Below, in pieces: positions 31,086-44,300 of a DNA stretch of 64,000 bases. This DNA comes from Brachionus rotundiformis (taxonomy: Eukaryota > Rotifera > Eurotatoria > Ploima > Brachionidae). A program made the translations under genes and the position numbers. The notes below the pieces were generated by a model that worked only from the letters and a program-made list of their open reading frames with translations, was not told the origin of the DNA and did no database searches. The DNA lies in NCBI GenBank assembly GCA_016802295.1, contig JAESIW010000115.1, positions 248,001 through 312,000 of the forward strand, given 5' to 3'. Within the stretch, counting starts at the first letter, position 1. Every line of letters starts with the position of its first letter.

Positions 31086-34000
31086 TTCTCAGAAAAAACA
31101 ATAGCATTCTTGCTGCATGGGGAAAGAATTACGCATTTAAAAATGTTGTGATAAAATTTGAAAAATGAAATTTGATCAAAAATTTTACTTTGCCATTTTT
31201 TCTAATGGAAATTTTATAGAAATAATAAAAAGCCAACATCTACCATTAAAACAAAATTGTCTTTATATTCGATAAATTGTAAATTTTTCAGTTTACTAAC
31301 AATAATTAAGTTTGTCATTAGTTTAGGATACGAAGCTCCATCAGAGATTTTCCCAAAGTCTGTATACAAGATATTCAGAATATTATGTCTTGCTCGGAGC
31401 AAATCACTTATAATTATTGCTGATTCCAAATCTGAATTACTTGCTTTTGGACAATGTAATCATATAATTTCTTACATTTAACTGAATCAATAAAATAATA
31501 ATTTTAGAAAACTATCTTATCTATGCATTCTTTTGTAGCAGCTATTTACCTAAGTGTTGATTATGAAAGTGAATTTAAAACAATCTTTATGTTCCAAAAT
31601 TTCACAAGCTGACAAGATATAGTGTTATCTGATCTTTAATTAAGCAATCAAAGAGCTTTATAATAAAAGATTCCAGATCTTTACAAAGGAATACAAAGAA
31701 GGTTTCGAAGCAAGATATGTTGAATACCCAACTCCATTGTGTAATTGCTACCTTACTATTTCTTCTTTTTACCCTGAAAATTCAGACATTTAAAAATATG
31801 TATCCTGTTATTCTCTATTTCAAAATATCTAATTTTAATTTTCTTCTATTTTAACTTATTTTATTTTATTTTATTTTATTTTTTTTATATATATTTTATC
31901 TTATTTTAACTTTATTTTTATTTTGATTTTTTTTAATCTGAAGGAGCCTTAGCTCGATACAGATATACAAATAAATAAATTAAAACTATTTACATTTCCA
32001 ATTTTAATATGTCTTTATCCATGATTGTATTTTTGCCAAAATAAGAACAGATAAATTTTAGAAATGATTGTTTGATAAATTTTCTAAAAATTCCTTAAAT
32101 ATTTTCTTGTTCAATAATACAAGTTGGTTTACTTACATTTCTAAAATATGGATATTTATACCAATCGCATCTGGCAATTATTTGAACACTTTCAATTTGG
32201 CTCTAATTGCTTGAGGCTCAGAGATTAATTGACATAAGATTCAATTATTTTGTCTAGGAACTTACATCGTTATAGGCCTAAGAGAAAAATTTTTATTCCT
32301 TCTAATTGCTTCCTAATTAAAATCCAATCTAACTTTCGATTTATTGTAAAATTTTTAATTATTTATCAGTGTCTTTTTTATGCTATTTGAATCATTTTTT
32401 CGTGAGGCTAAAAGGAACGAATAAGATCCATTCCAAAGTGCCGGGATAAAAACCTTATTAATAATTTAATTAGTATTTTTTAATTTTTAGCATTTTATTT
32501 TTATTAAAACTTCAAAAATAGGGTAATACACACATAAATTCCTTCTCAATTATAAAAATAATCTTGATGGAAAAAGCAGTCATGAAGCATCTGAATAATT
32601 TGCTGCACATTTTACCAACAGTTTATTTTCGCAAAATTAAAGCCACTTGCTATAAAAAAATCTTAATATTTCTAAGTTAGCATACGCATATAACAACTTA
32701 AATTAATTTATTTGAATAAAATGTATTTAAAATTTTGGTTAATTCAGTATTCGACTTGTTTTGTAGAAAATTAGATTTTGAAAATGTTAAACAAAACAAT
32801 TTTGAAAATGTTTTGCATAAATATAAAGCTCATAAATAGTAACTTTGGGTTATTAATTAGCTTTTTCAATCTCTAGAGTCTGATATTTAGTTATAAAAGA
32901 GCACCAAGTTAAATTAATAAAAAAGTTTAGTATCGAAAATGATCCAAAAATACCGCTTATTAGAGTATTTTAAATCCGTTTTGGAAAAATTTCCATCAAC
33001 GAGAGAATAACATATTTATCATTATTTTTTCTAATTTTATTATATTTCCAATTTTTGTTAGAAGAGCTAATCTTATTTTATTAAATATTTATTTTTATTT
33101 AATATTCGTTTCTCTATTTATTTATACAGAAAACAAAATCTTTTATTAAAGCGATGCACAATTAATTTTTACTGTAATAACATAAACTCTTCAGCTAATA
33201 TCACTTTAAGTTATCTAATAGGCGATTGAAGTTAAGTACTAGGTAATTTCTTGGAGCCGACTATACTTTATCAAGATTAAATGCTGTTTTTTTAATCAAC
33301 TTTAAACAAACCTTCAAAAAATAAACTTAAAGAATGCTTTGATTTAAGTCCGATTTATCTTTTAATGCTTTTGCTACTGACAAATCTAAAATGGATTATG
33401 TTTTGAATTTTAATTAAAAAAATACGCTTAAATATAAATATAGAGGAAAAATAAACATTTTTAGTTTATAGAAATTAGAAAGAGTAAAAATAAAAAATAA
33501 CAAGAAAAAAAATAACAGTATTTTTATCCATCATTGTTGAAAGTGTATCCAATTATTTGGCAAATTTAAATTATTCGTTCTTCAATTGTTTTTTACATTT
33601 TTAATTTTTGTCACGTTTTGGATAAAATTTTATGCATCAATTGATTTGATAATCTTTTAAAATCTTTATTTTTATTTTTTTCATTTTTGGGAAATTAATT
33701 ATGAATTCAATTAAAATGCTCAAGAATAAATCAAATGGATATGGTTTCTCTTGACAAATAAAAATTATTCTTGTAATTATAAAAGTCTTAATAGCTTAAT
33801 TCGACTCAAAAAATCGAAACATATTTAAAAGCTTTTTTTTTCGAATATAAATGAAGGCCTTATTTGTAAATTAATAGTAATAAGATCAGGAAAAGCATAC
33901 TATTTGCGTAACTCAAATCCGTTTTCTTTATATTCTTTGATAATATTAATGTATTTTTTAAAAATTATAATTTAATTAATTGATCTTTTTCTAAAACTAT

Positions 34001-37000
34001 CTTAAACCTAAACCAGATTTTTAATATCACACAAGTTTATTGAAATTTTTTAAAACTTAAATTACGTAATATATTAATATTGGATTTTAGAAATCAGAAT
34101 AGTTCCATATTTACATAATGATAGGAAAAAAATGTTCTATTATTAAATTTCAAATTATTTCAAAGTTAGCATTTTTAGAGAAATAGTCTTCTTGAATTAT
34201 AAGAATATCCTTGAGGCACTGCTTCATAGATAATCGTATTATTCTTTAAAATTTTATTTATTGATTGAAAGTAACATCTGAAATTTAGATAAAGTTGTTG
34301 ATTAAAATGAAGCATAGTTATGTTGCTATTATTTTTAAATAAGAAAAAATTATAGCTGCGAATAATATTCATTTGGAATTAATTTTTTTTATTTAATACG
34401 CCTGTGAGTATTATAAACATATGACAGATATTATAGGAATGATTTTAATTAATTATATCATTTATTAAGAATTGTCTCCTGAGGCAGCCATTTTTGTTTT
34501 TATTTTTATTCAAATTTTTTTTCTATATATATCAGAATATCAATAAATTATCTAGTTTGTTTGCATTATCTAATTCTGCTCAATCTCAACAATTGGTAAG
34601 CCTATTAAGCATTTATCTTTATTTTTTTGAATATTGTCAGAATCGAACTTTTTTCGAATACATTTAGATAATATATCAACAATAATAATAAGATGAGTTA
34701 CAAGGGAAGCCATTTATGGTAGCTGTTTTGATTTAAAGTTACATTTTTACTCAAGTTTTCCAGAATGGAAAATATAATTTTCTACCAGTTATTCTGTCTG
34801 TGAATTAATGGACCGTTCATGTATCTATTACCATGCCAGAAAGATTAATATTTAGTTAAAATTTTTGATGAAGTTGGAAATTTGTCTAAGTAAACGACAT
34901 ATCTAAAATAAAATTAATTTATCCTAAATCAAATTAATTAATCTCCAAAAATTGTCTTAAATTTCTTAAAAATTTTTTTCTCCTAATTTGCGTAGGGTCA
35001 TCAATTTTCATTTCCTGATGGTCAATCTACCTTCCATCTGCCTTCAAGTGTCCATAGTTATTATGAGTTACAAACAGTACATCATCAAAGTTGCTTATAC
35101 TAAATAAGTAATATTATAGATTCTTTTTATCACGAGAAACCATCAAAAATAAAAAATTATAATCTAAGATATTTGCTAAATACAAAACGAGCACTAACTC
35201 AGCTTGTAAATTTATAAATGTTTAGGAACATGTTGAGAATAAAATTTTTTTATATCATTTCTAATTAACTATTTTAATAAATCTAAAAATTAACTAGCTA
35301 CTTTTTTCCCTATAGATTTGCATACGCAATTTAATTAAGCTATGATTTATCTTTATTTATGACTTGAAAAACCTAAAAGACAGTTTACAAAATATAAATC
35401 TATTTTGTTTGGCTGTCAAATAAAGATGAAATTATTAATTTATCTCAGCAAGAAAGCCTTATTTAATCAATGAATTTTATAATTATTAGCTGTTTAATTA
35501 TTTTTTTAGATTAAATAGAGTTGTAAATTTTTAACACGTCAAATCTTTCGACAGTAAGAGAAAATAAACGAGCCATTTAATAAAAAAAAATCTCTTATTA
35601 TTTGAATCAAATGTGTTTATTGTATACTTTTTCATTTTTACAATGGTTGTACCGGATTTAAAATCCTCGCGGTGTTATAAAATTTTTATATATAAGACAA
35701 GCAGGAATTTAGAAAGGGCTATAAAAAAATTTAAGTAGACAAAGTAACTGTCTTTTTTAAATTTAGTGTACCTAGTTAATTAAGAGATTTAATAAAAAAC
35801 ATGGGAATTTAATTAGTAATAGTAGTTACTGCGGTATAGTGCTCAATACCAGCACAAGTCTTGCACTTAGTCTGATTCCAGTCTTTATGAATTTAGCTTG
35901 AATATTTCTCTATCAATTTGAGTCTTTAAACTATTGACTGCCTTTGCTGATTTTATTAATTGTTAAGAATAAATTGGAATTTTATATTAAAAAATAATAA
36001 ATCTGGCATTGTAAATATTAAAATTGTTTAAAAATCTATAAGAATGACTAATTATTTGAATTTCAAAAAATAATTTTATTTTTTACTTAGTTAAAACTGA
36101 ATTAAAATATTAACAGCAAAATTAATTTTTTAACTAAAGATCCAAATAATGAGTTTGACTAATTTTGTTCCAATAGCTTAGCTATTAAATAAAGATTAAT
36201 AAAAATGTGGCTTTATTTTGCAAAATACGAATCAAAAAATTATATTAAAAAATTATTAATCTTAGATAACAATATGAAGCTTAACTAAACTAAGTGTATT
36301 ATATTACGATTATCGAGTCAGAGTGTTCAGTTTCGCATTCAAATCATGAACACCAAGACTTCAACTAATTAATTTCTATAGAGAAGCCGGATTTAATTTT
36401 AGGCAAGATAAGAATTTTAATTTAAAATTTTCGATTATCAGAAACTTGATCCTTTATTTTTATATTAAACATGAGAAAGTTTTCAAGCATTTCAAGTGCT
36501 CATGATCAAGAGAGAAATATATCTTTATATTTTTTTAACCCAATGTTGTTTTTTAAACAAAATCAACACCAGCAACCAAGTAGATTAAATCACGTAAAAA
36601 CCGACTTAAAAATAAAAAAGAAGCTCTATGTATTTATTTGTTTAATAGTTTGTGAGCATTGCCGAGAATTGTTTTTAAAAGTTTTTACAAGATCGATGCA
36701 AAATTAATTAATCTTCTAGGGCATTTGGCACTAAATTTTCATATTTTATCAATTAACTATGCATTTTTGATTAGTTTTTCATTAAAGCATTACTAATTCA
36801 TAAATAATATTTATATCTTGAAAATATGCTCGATTAGGCTGAATATTAATTTCTAATTTGGCTTCTACTAATATTTATTACGTCAGGCTAATTTACCTTC
36901 AATTTGCTTCCAAGGCACCCAGCCAACTTTTACAAACATTAAGCTTGATTTTTATCTTGTACCAGAGTTCATAGAGAATGTTTTATATTTATATATATTT

Positions 37001-38104
37001 TTTTTCATATTCAAGATAACCATGTCTGCAAATATACGGCAATCGATACAAGATAAAATATAACTAGAAATTAGGCCAAAACAAATGAATCATTAAAATG
37101 ATTGCTATCTTAATAGAAATACGGTAATTTATGGAAAATATGCTCATAAGTAATCTAAGTAGATCGACTAGGATCTTTAGTACTCTAAGACTTAACTAAA
37201 TTTGATCTGACATCAAAATCAATCGATATAAATTTGTATGAAAATGAATAATTTAGTTCTACTTTGGTCTAGTTTAAGTTTGTTAGAGGGCTTCCGAGGC
37301 AGCTCGGGAAAATCAATATTTCTCTTAATTTACAATTTTTTCATAAGTTGTTTCTCTGTGACAAAATTTCGCTCTGCACCAAGCACGGAAACGACCATCA
37401 ATAGCCATGGGACTTAGTGCGCCAAACAAGCAAGTTTATTCAATTATAAATAATTATTATAATATATCCGATTTTAGAGCTATTTGAATATATTTTTCTA
37501 AATTTGTGTATAGCTTTAGCAGTACTTTTTTCTATCTTTCTAATCAATAAAAATATAATATTTCAAAAAAAAATTATTTTTATTTTTGAACATAATTTTT
37601 AATATTCCATTTAAACACATCAACTTGATTATATTTTTTTCGAGTAACTTTAACTTTAACTAGGAGCACAATTAATATTCTTGTTATTTTTTGTTTTTAT
37701 TTATTAATTTTGTTACTCAACTATAATTTGAAAAAAATTTGTTGTTTTTATATTTCTAATCCGATCATAAAACACTGACGGAGCTCTAAAAAAACATATA
37801 AAAAGGCTGAATCTTTATCCTTTGTTAATAAGTGTCAAATTTTAATATATAATTAAGATAGTTATAACTAAATGCTTATTATAATATATTAAATTTGTAT
37901 GAAAATAATTTAATTTATTAAGTACTTAATAAACTAACATAATTAATCTTTATTATATTTATTTTAAAAAATCAAAGATTTTATCATTAAAAACGCTTGT
38001 GTCTGCCAATTTCATTATTTATCTATATGATTTTAGTGTACGAAATATAAAAATTGATTTTTTTATTAGATATTTAGATTAGTAATAATTTATTTTTCTT
38101 AAAA
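31086..38104. other. Seven-kilobase gene desert
   Basis: I find no convincing coding gene. The minus-strand frame at 31214-31429 (DLLRARHNILNILYTDFGKI and SKLKNLQFIEYKDNF) has fair amino-acid composition and could be a relic exon. A (TTTTA)n microsatellite lies at about 31855-31885. A LINE tail lies at 34679-34735. Slightly GC-richer patches at 37260-37440 (AGGCAGCTCGGG, TTTCGCTCTGCACCAAGCAC) are unexplained. The 36471-36707 plus-strand frame looks like chance. Confidence 0.45.
34679..34735 (-). mobile_element. LINE 3'-tail copy
   Basis: AACAATAATAATAAGATGAG ... ATGGTAGCTGTTTT. The reverse complement gives AAACAGCTACCATA ... (ATT)n, the same block that precedes the tail of the LINE at 12389 and the copy at 38965. 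It is heavily shortened between the two conserved blocks. Confidence 0.45.
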
Positions 38105-41100
38105 ATGAGTTCCAAAAGCCCTGGACCAAAGCGAAAGACCCTTATAATCAAGATACTAATGTTAGACGATTCAGAAATTCCGTTTCAAATCGAAGTAAAC
38201 ATTTAATTAATTTTAATTTAGTTTAAAAATTTAAAAAAATTTCCTTAGTCAAAAACAACTGGCAATGAATTGATAAATTTGGTTTACCAATATCTTAAAC
38301 TTGTTGAGAGTGATTACTTTGGTCTTGAATTTATCGACTCTAAAGGAAAAAAAGTAAAATAGGAAAAGAAAAAATAATTATTTAATTAATTTAAAATTAA
38401 TTTAATTAATGAAAGAATTGGCTTGATTATGACAAACCTGTCGCCAAACAAATACAAAACAACTCAAAGCTGATATTTTGCGTTAAATTTTACACACCGG
38501 ACCCTGGACAGTTGGAAGAAGAATACACTCGTTATCTTTTCGCTCTGCAGATAAAACGAGACTTGGGCGAAGGTCTTTTGTTATGTACAGACGCCACAGC
38601 GTCTCTTTTGGCAAGCTACATACTTCAAGGTAAAATTTGGATCTCACTTTTAAACTTCAAGTTTTAATCTCATTTTTTGCCTAGCCGAGATCGGCGACTA
38701 CTCAGAAAGTTTCGACTCACTGACTTTCTTTCAGAATAAAAAATTCTTTCCGCAGCAAAATCACGACCATCAGGGCAAGATAATCGACTATTATAAAAAT
38801 CACATGTAAGCAAAATTAAATATTTTTTAAATTAACTTGAAACTTAGACCATAAATGATTTAGAATTATTTTTTATAAAAGAAATATTATTAGGAAATTC
38901 ATTATTAACTTTTTTAACGCAGATGGTGGTCAGAGAGATTTTTAATGATAAAATAGTTTCTTTAATAATTATAATAATAAAAATTAAGCTACGACAAGCA
39001 GTCTCGCGGAGAAGTCCTACTAGGAAGACATCTATGGTAGCTAGATGCATAGGAATCTAGTCCCATTTACAAAGTTATTAAAAGTGACACCTTTTATCAT
39101 TTCAATTCCAAGAGTTTATCTTTAGATAAAAGAATTAATCTTTTATTTAATTTAAATATTTTTAATGTAACACGTTTTAAATGATATCTAAATTTAGAAA
39201 AAAAAAATTTCATAAAATTTTTTTCTCAACTAATTGAGTGATTTTTAAAAATTGTAAATTTATTTGCTCATTTTTTGTAGAGTTTATTTTTAAGTTTTTT
39301 ATTTCAAAAATATTATTAGGAAAAAAATTCGTTTGAAATTTAATATTTGAATTTCATTTCTAAATTTAATATAAATTCAAAGAAAGTGATTTTTTACATT
39401 TAAAATTTAAAGATCATTTTATCAAAGAGTTAAAGATTTTTTTTTCAATTATTAATTTTTAAATTTAGTTAACATGCAAAGCGTGTTACATTAAAATTAT
39501 TTAAATAAAATTAAGGATTAACTCAAATATATGAAGATAAATTCTTTGAATTTAAATGATATTTTGAATTGATCATAAACTTCAAAGTGCCTTAAAGTTG
39601 CCTTTTTCTTATTAAGTACAACCTTTAATTTAAATAAGAGGACTCCACAAGTTCCTCCTAGTCCACCGGAATACTTTCATGCATCAAGCATGTTCTTGGA
39701 CTGGTTTACAGACGTAGCATCTACTACAGTCTCAGATAGGCTATTCTACTCTCTTATTATAGGTGCTTGGACGCAGAGACGCCTCTTTTTCTTTCTAAAA
39801 CATGGTCCGCCCCAATCTATTTTATTTAAGCCGATTCTAATCTTGAATATTTGGATCATGTCTACTTTGGTTCTGCGTTCGTCCAGACTGGGCAATCCTT
39901 AGATGGAAAGACGAAAAAAATTAATTTATTTTAAATAAATTTTATCTATTAACAGTTTGAAATAAATTTAAATTGGAATCTAAATTAAGCCATAATGCTA
40001 ATTGATACTGACTTTATAAAAAATTTTTATAAATTTTATGACATTTACTCAAATTGACTTAAATAATCAAAGTCGATGAGTTTGAATTGTATCAAATCAA
40101 TTACAAAATCTATTTTTCCATAATCTGGATATATCTTACATTAACTTTGACAATTTAGGCAGTGAAGATTTAAAGAAAAGATAAAAATTATTTTTCAAAA
40201 AGCTAAATTTTTTTACAAGTGGTCAAATGCCGGCCGATGCTGACATGAATTTATTGGATATAGCGCGCAAAATAGAACTATATGGTATCATGATGCATGC
40301 CGCCAGGGACCATGAAGGTGTTCAGCTAAATCTAGCTGTGGCTCACATGGGCATATTGGTTTTCCAAAATTATACAAAAATAAACACATTTTCTTGGGCT
40401 AAAATCCGCAAGCTGAGCTTTAAACGCAAAAAATTTTTGGTCAAGCTTCATCCGGAAAATTATGGCTTTTACAAAGACACTGTTGAATTTTACTTTGAGA
40501 ACAGAGATGACAGTAAAAATTTTTGGAAAAAATGTATCGAACATCACGCTTTTTTTCGTTGCATAAGCGCTCAGAGGATGCCTAGGCAAAAGAGTAAGCT
40601 GCTTACGCGCGGCTCCTCGTTTCGATACTACGGCCGCACTCAAAAAGAATTGATTGAAAACGCCAGAGAAAATTTGGCAAAGAACAGATCTTTTGACAGA
40701 TCTTACCATTCTATGCGCAATATTAGCCATTACAACTACTCAGGTAGCTCTGGTGCAATTAATTTTCACCCACAAGGCACTCAGTCACTGAACCGAAATT
40801 TGGCAAGCCGCTCCTCGGGGGCCATACTTCAACCCGGCTACGCTACCACCGGTCATGGATCCACCAATTTCATCAGCTCAACAGATTCGGTCAACTTGTA
40901 CTCGAACAACCAGCATCACGATTACAATGACCGAACAATCGATTCAAAACACAGCCTTGGCAAAGAAAAAGCCTTAGCTCTTTCCGACCATGAGGACTGT
41001 GATGACCAAAATACTGACGAAGACTGTGATGAGGACAGAAATGAGGAAAAGCAGGCTGAAACAAGCACTTTTAAGCCACCTATGGTCAGCCTTCCGATAC

Positions 41101-41335
41101 AACAAGAGAAAAAAGCCGAAATGGAGCGCTCAAATCCAAACAAAATCTACTCGCGTAAGGAAGTTATTCAAACCACTTATAAGGAAGAATTTTTACACAC
41201 TACAACAACTACCAATCTTTACTCAGCGGACAAGTTGAGTCCATCTTCTTCATCACCATCATCGTCTTCATCAAACCAGAACCAAGAGGCCCATGAAGAT
41301 GATGATGAGGACGGTAAGAAAATTTCTTTTAATTC

Positions 41336-41369
<34 letters not shown>

Positions 41370-44300
41370 TTTAATAAAGTTAAAAAATTGTGTGTAACTC
41401 CGATAGTGTTGACCAGTTGCCAAGTTAAAAAGAGTAAAAATAATAATAGGAATAAGCTTAATTCTGACGATTATATGTCTTTTTCGCTCAGTTCCTCTAT
41501 GTCAACTTCATCTATATCCTACATAAATGAGCTTCTAAATTCATCGGACTCGTCAATAGATACTTCCGTATCTACTTCGTCCATATCATCAACTCTGTCA
41601 ATAATAGAAATTAAATCTCCCAAATGTATCGCTTCAGCGCCCAGAGTTAAATCTTTGCCACGCATGGCCAAGTTTGCCGAACATGTCGACACTCAAAAAT
41701 CGTTCCAAACGCTTTCCTATCACAATGAGAACATCAACGATGAACTCAATTTACCTCAAAATAGAACCAATTTGGTGTCAAGTTCAAACAGTACCAGTCA
41801 GGAAGACATTTGTAACGAGACCTATGAAGACATTATTGATAGGTGCTTGGACGATGAAAGTTTATCCAAAATAATGGCACTAGATGGCTCTGGCGCGAAC
41901 ACCCCTCTGGATAATGGTGCCAATTTTGAGCAATTGATTACCAGATCAAGCGATTTGTTGCTCGACTCGCCTCAACTGGAACAAAGTCCAAGACATATCT
42001 CGTCAATTAATGACTCTTCTTCCTTTGATTAGAACCAGTTTTTTTAATTTTTGAGCATGAATTTATTTTGGTCAAACCTGGTAGGTCAACTAAAAGTCCT
42101 TGTTCATATTTGCCTGTAGAAAATAATTATGTATTTATTGTCATGTTTAAATAATCTTTTATTAAACAATAAATGAATATTTTTATCTATAAATATATTT
42201 TTAGACATTTTAATTTAAATTTTGTTATGAAAGCAGTACTAAATAATATATTAATGAATCAGCTTGTAATTTTTGTCAAAAAATGCGAATAATTAAAATA
42301 GCCAAATTTATGTGGTCAAAAGAAAATAATAATTTTAATAATTATTTTTATCAAAAATTCAAAAATAAAAATATTCATTTATTTTTAACATATCAAATTA
42401 ATTAATTGAATTAAACTTGTGAACATATCAGGTTTGACTAGGCTATTTTCCGGAAAAATTTTTGTAGAATAGTATTGTAGATTTTTTTTGTTTTTAATAA
42501 AATTAAAAAAATATATTTATTTTTTCATTGTCCTTTATAATTTCAAAGCGGACAAAAAAGCTCGATGTTCGCTAGCAGCTCAAATAATTCTGTCAAACAT
42601 GAAGAAACAAAACGAGCAGCAAAAGATAAGAGCCTACGAGCGGATAAGACGTCCAATAAGTCCCATTAAAACAGAACCGAGCTACCCTTACCGACCAACT
42701 TTGAAACAAAATATCAGGCCAAGACCAGAAAGTGAAATTCCAGCTCAAAATTTGGACCTATCGAACCAAAAGATCGAACTCAAAGACTACCAACAACCCG
42801 TCGTTCAACCAGCAACCAGTAAGTTCACAATTCGATTGATAAGCTAATTGATAATCAATTTTTCTAAGTGATTAAACCAGAGGCTACTGCTGCTGAGTCT
42901 TTGCCAAGAAAAAACCAAATCCAGGACATGGAGGCTTTTTCAATATTCAAAGAACTAGTCATGACCGAACGCACTTACAAAAAAGACTTAGATCTGGTCA
43001 CCATTTTGTTCAAACAGTTTGCCAACAAGCACAATTTTAGCTTAGCTGATACTATCTTGTTTGACATACTTTATTCAGATCAAGCTTTACTTCCTCTAGC
43101 CGAGTTTCATGCAAACTTTTTGACTGAGCTCGAAGCTCGGTTTCAAAAATTGACTGATAAAAACTTTGAAAATTTGCCAACAAGTTTGAATTTGGGAGAC
43201 TTATTTTCAACTTTGGAGCAGTCTTTTAAATTTTACAATTATTATATACAAAAGTATGATCTCATCTTGAATGAATTGGAACAATTGTGCAAAAAAAATA
43301 AAAAATTTGACGCAATATACAAAGAGTTTGAATCGCTGAAAATATGTTATCTTCCTTTTTCATTGTTTTTATTCAAGCCAATTCAGCGAGTTATTCATTA
43401 CAAAATTTTAATCGAGAGTAAACATTTATCACTTAATATTTTAGTATGAATAATATTTCAAAAACTTAAGGGCTTTTGATTACATATGGAATGAAGCATT
43501 CTGATTATCCGAAAATTTACATTGTTTATGAAAAAATTGATCGTCTAAATGACTTTATCAATGAAAAAATTTCATCTTATGTAATTTTCCCTTTTTTTTA
43601 AACTATTTAAAGATAATTTAAAAATTTCAAAAGGAAAATGCACAAAAATTGCTCGAGTTGGAAAAAGACTTGCTAAATTTTAACCAAGATTCTTCAAAAC
43701 GAGTTTGTTTTGTTTTTTATTAGTGTTGTTTTGGAAATATTTCTATCTATTCTTATATTTTAGAATTTTATCAGAGAAGGTTCCTTACAAAAGCTATCTC
43801 GCAAAGGTTATCAACAACGCATGTTTTTTTTGGTAAGTTATCTTATTTTTCGAACTACTCTAATATATAGGAAGATTTTTTTAATGTTGTAAATAAATAG
43901 CATTTTAATTTAGATTATTTAAAGTTAAATTGATTTTTTAATTTCAAACTTTTATTTTAATTGAGTTTGAATTTAAACACAAAAAAATATTTGAATTTAA
44001 ATTAAAATAATTTAATTCACTATTTGAATTTAAAAAGACTTAGTTAGCTAAATTAATTAAAACATTAATTAAATTTGCTTCGAAATTTTTCAAATAATAA
44101 ATAAGTGAATAAATCGTTAAAATTAAACTTTAAATAACATTAAAAAAAATATTTTTCTTCTATTTTGTTAAAGTATTGATTCTTTTTTTTCAAAAACTAA
44201 TAAATTTTGATGAATTTTAATGATATCAGATAATTTACACTAGCATTATTTTTCAAATTTTTTAATTCAGAAAAGTTAATTAATTTTAATTTGAATATTT

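Noticed and set aside
36471..36707. Plus-strand 78-codon ORF
   Set aside because: No conserved-looking blocks, no good splice or polyadenylation context, and a composition driven by the AT-rich background.
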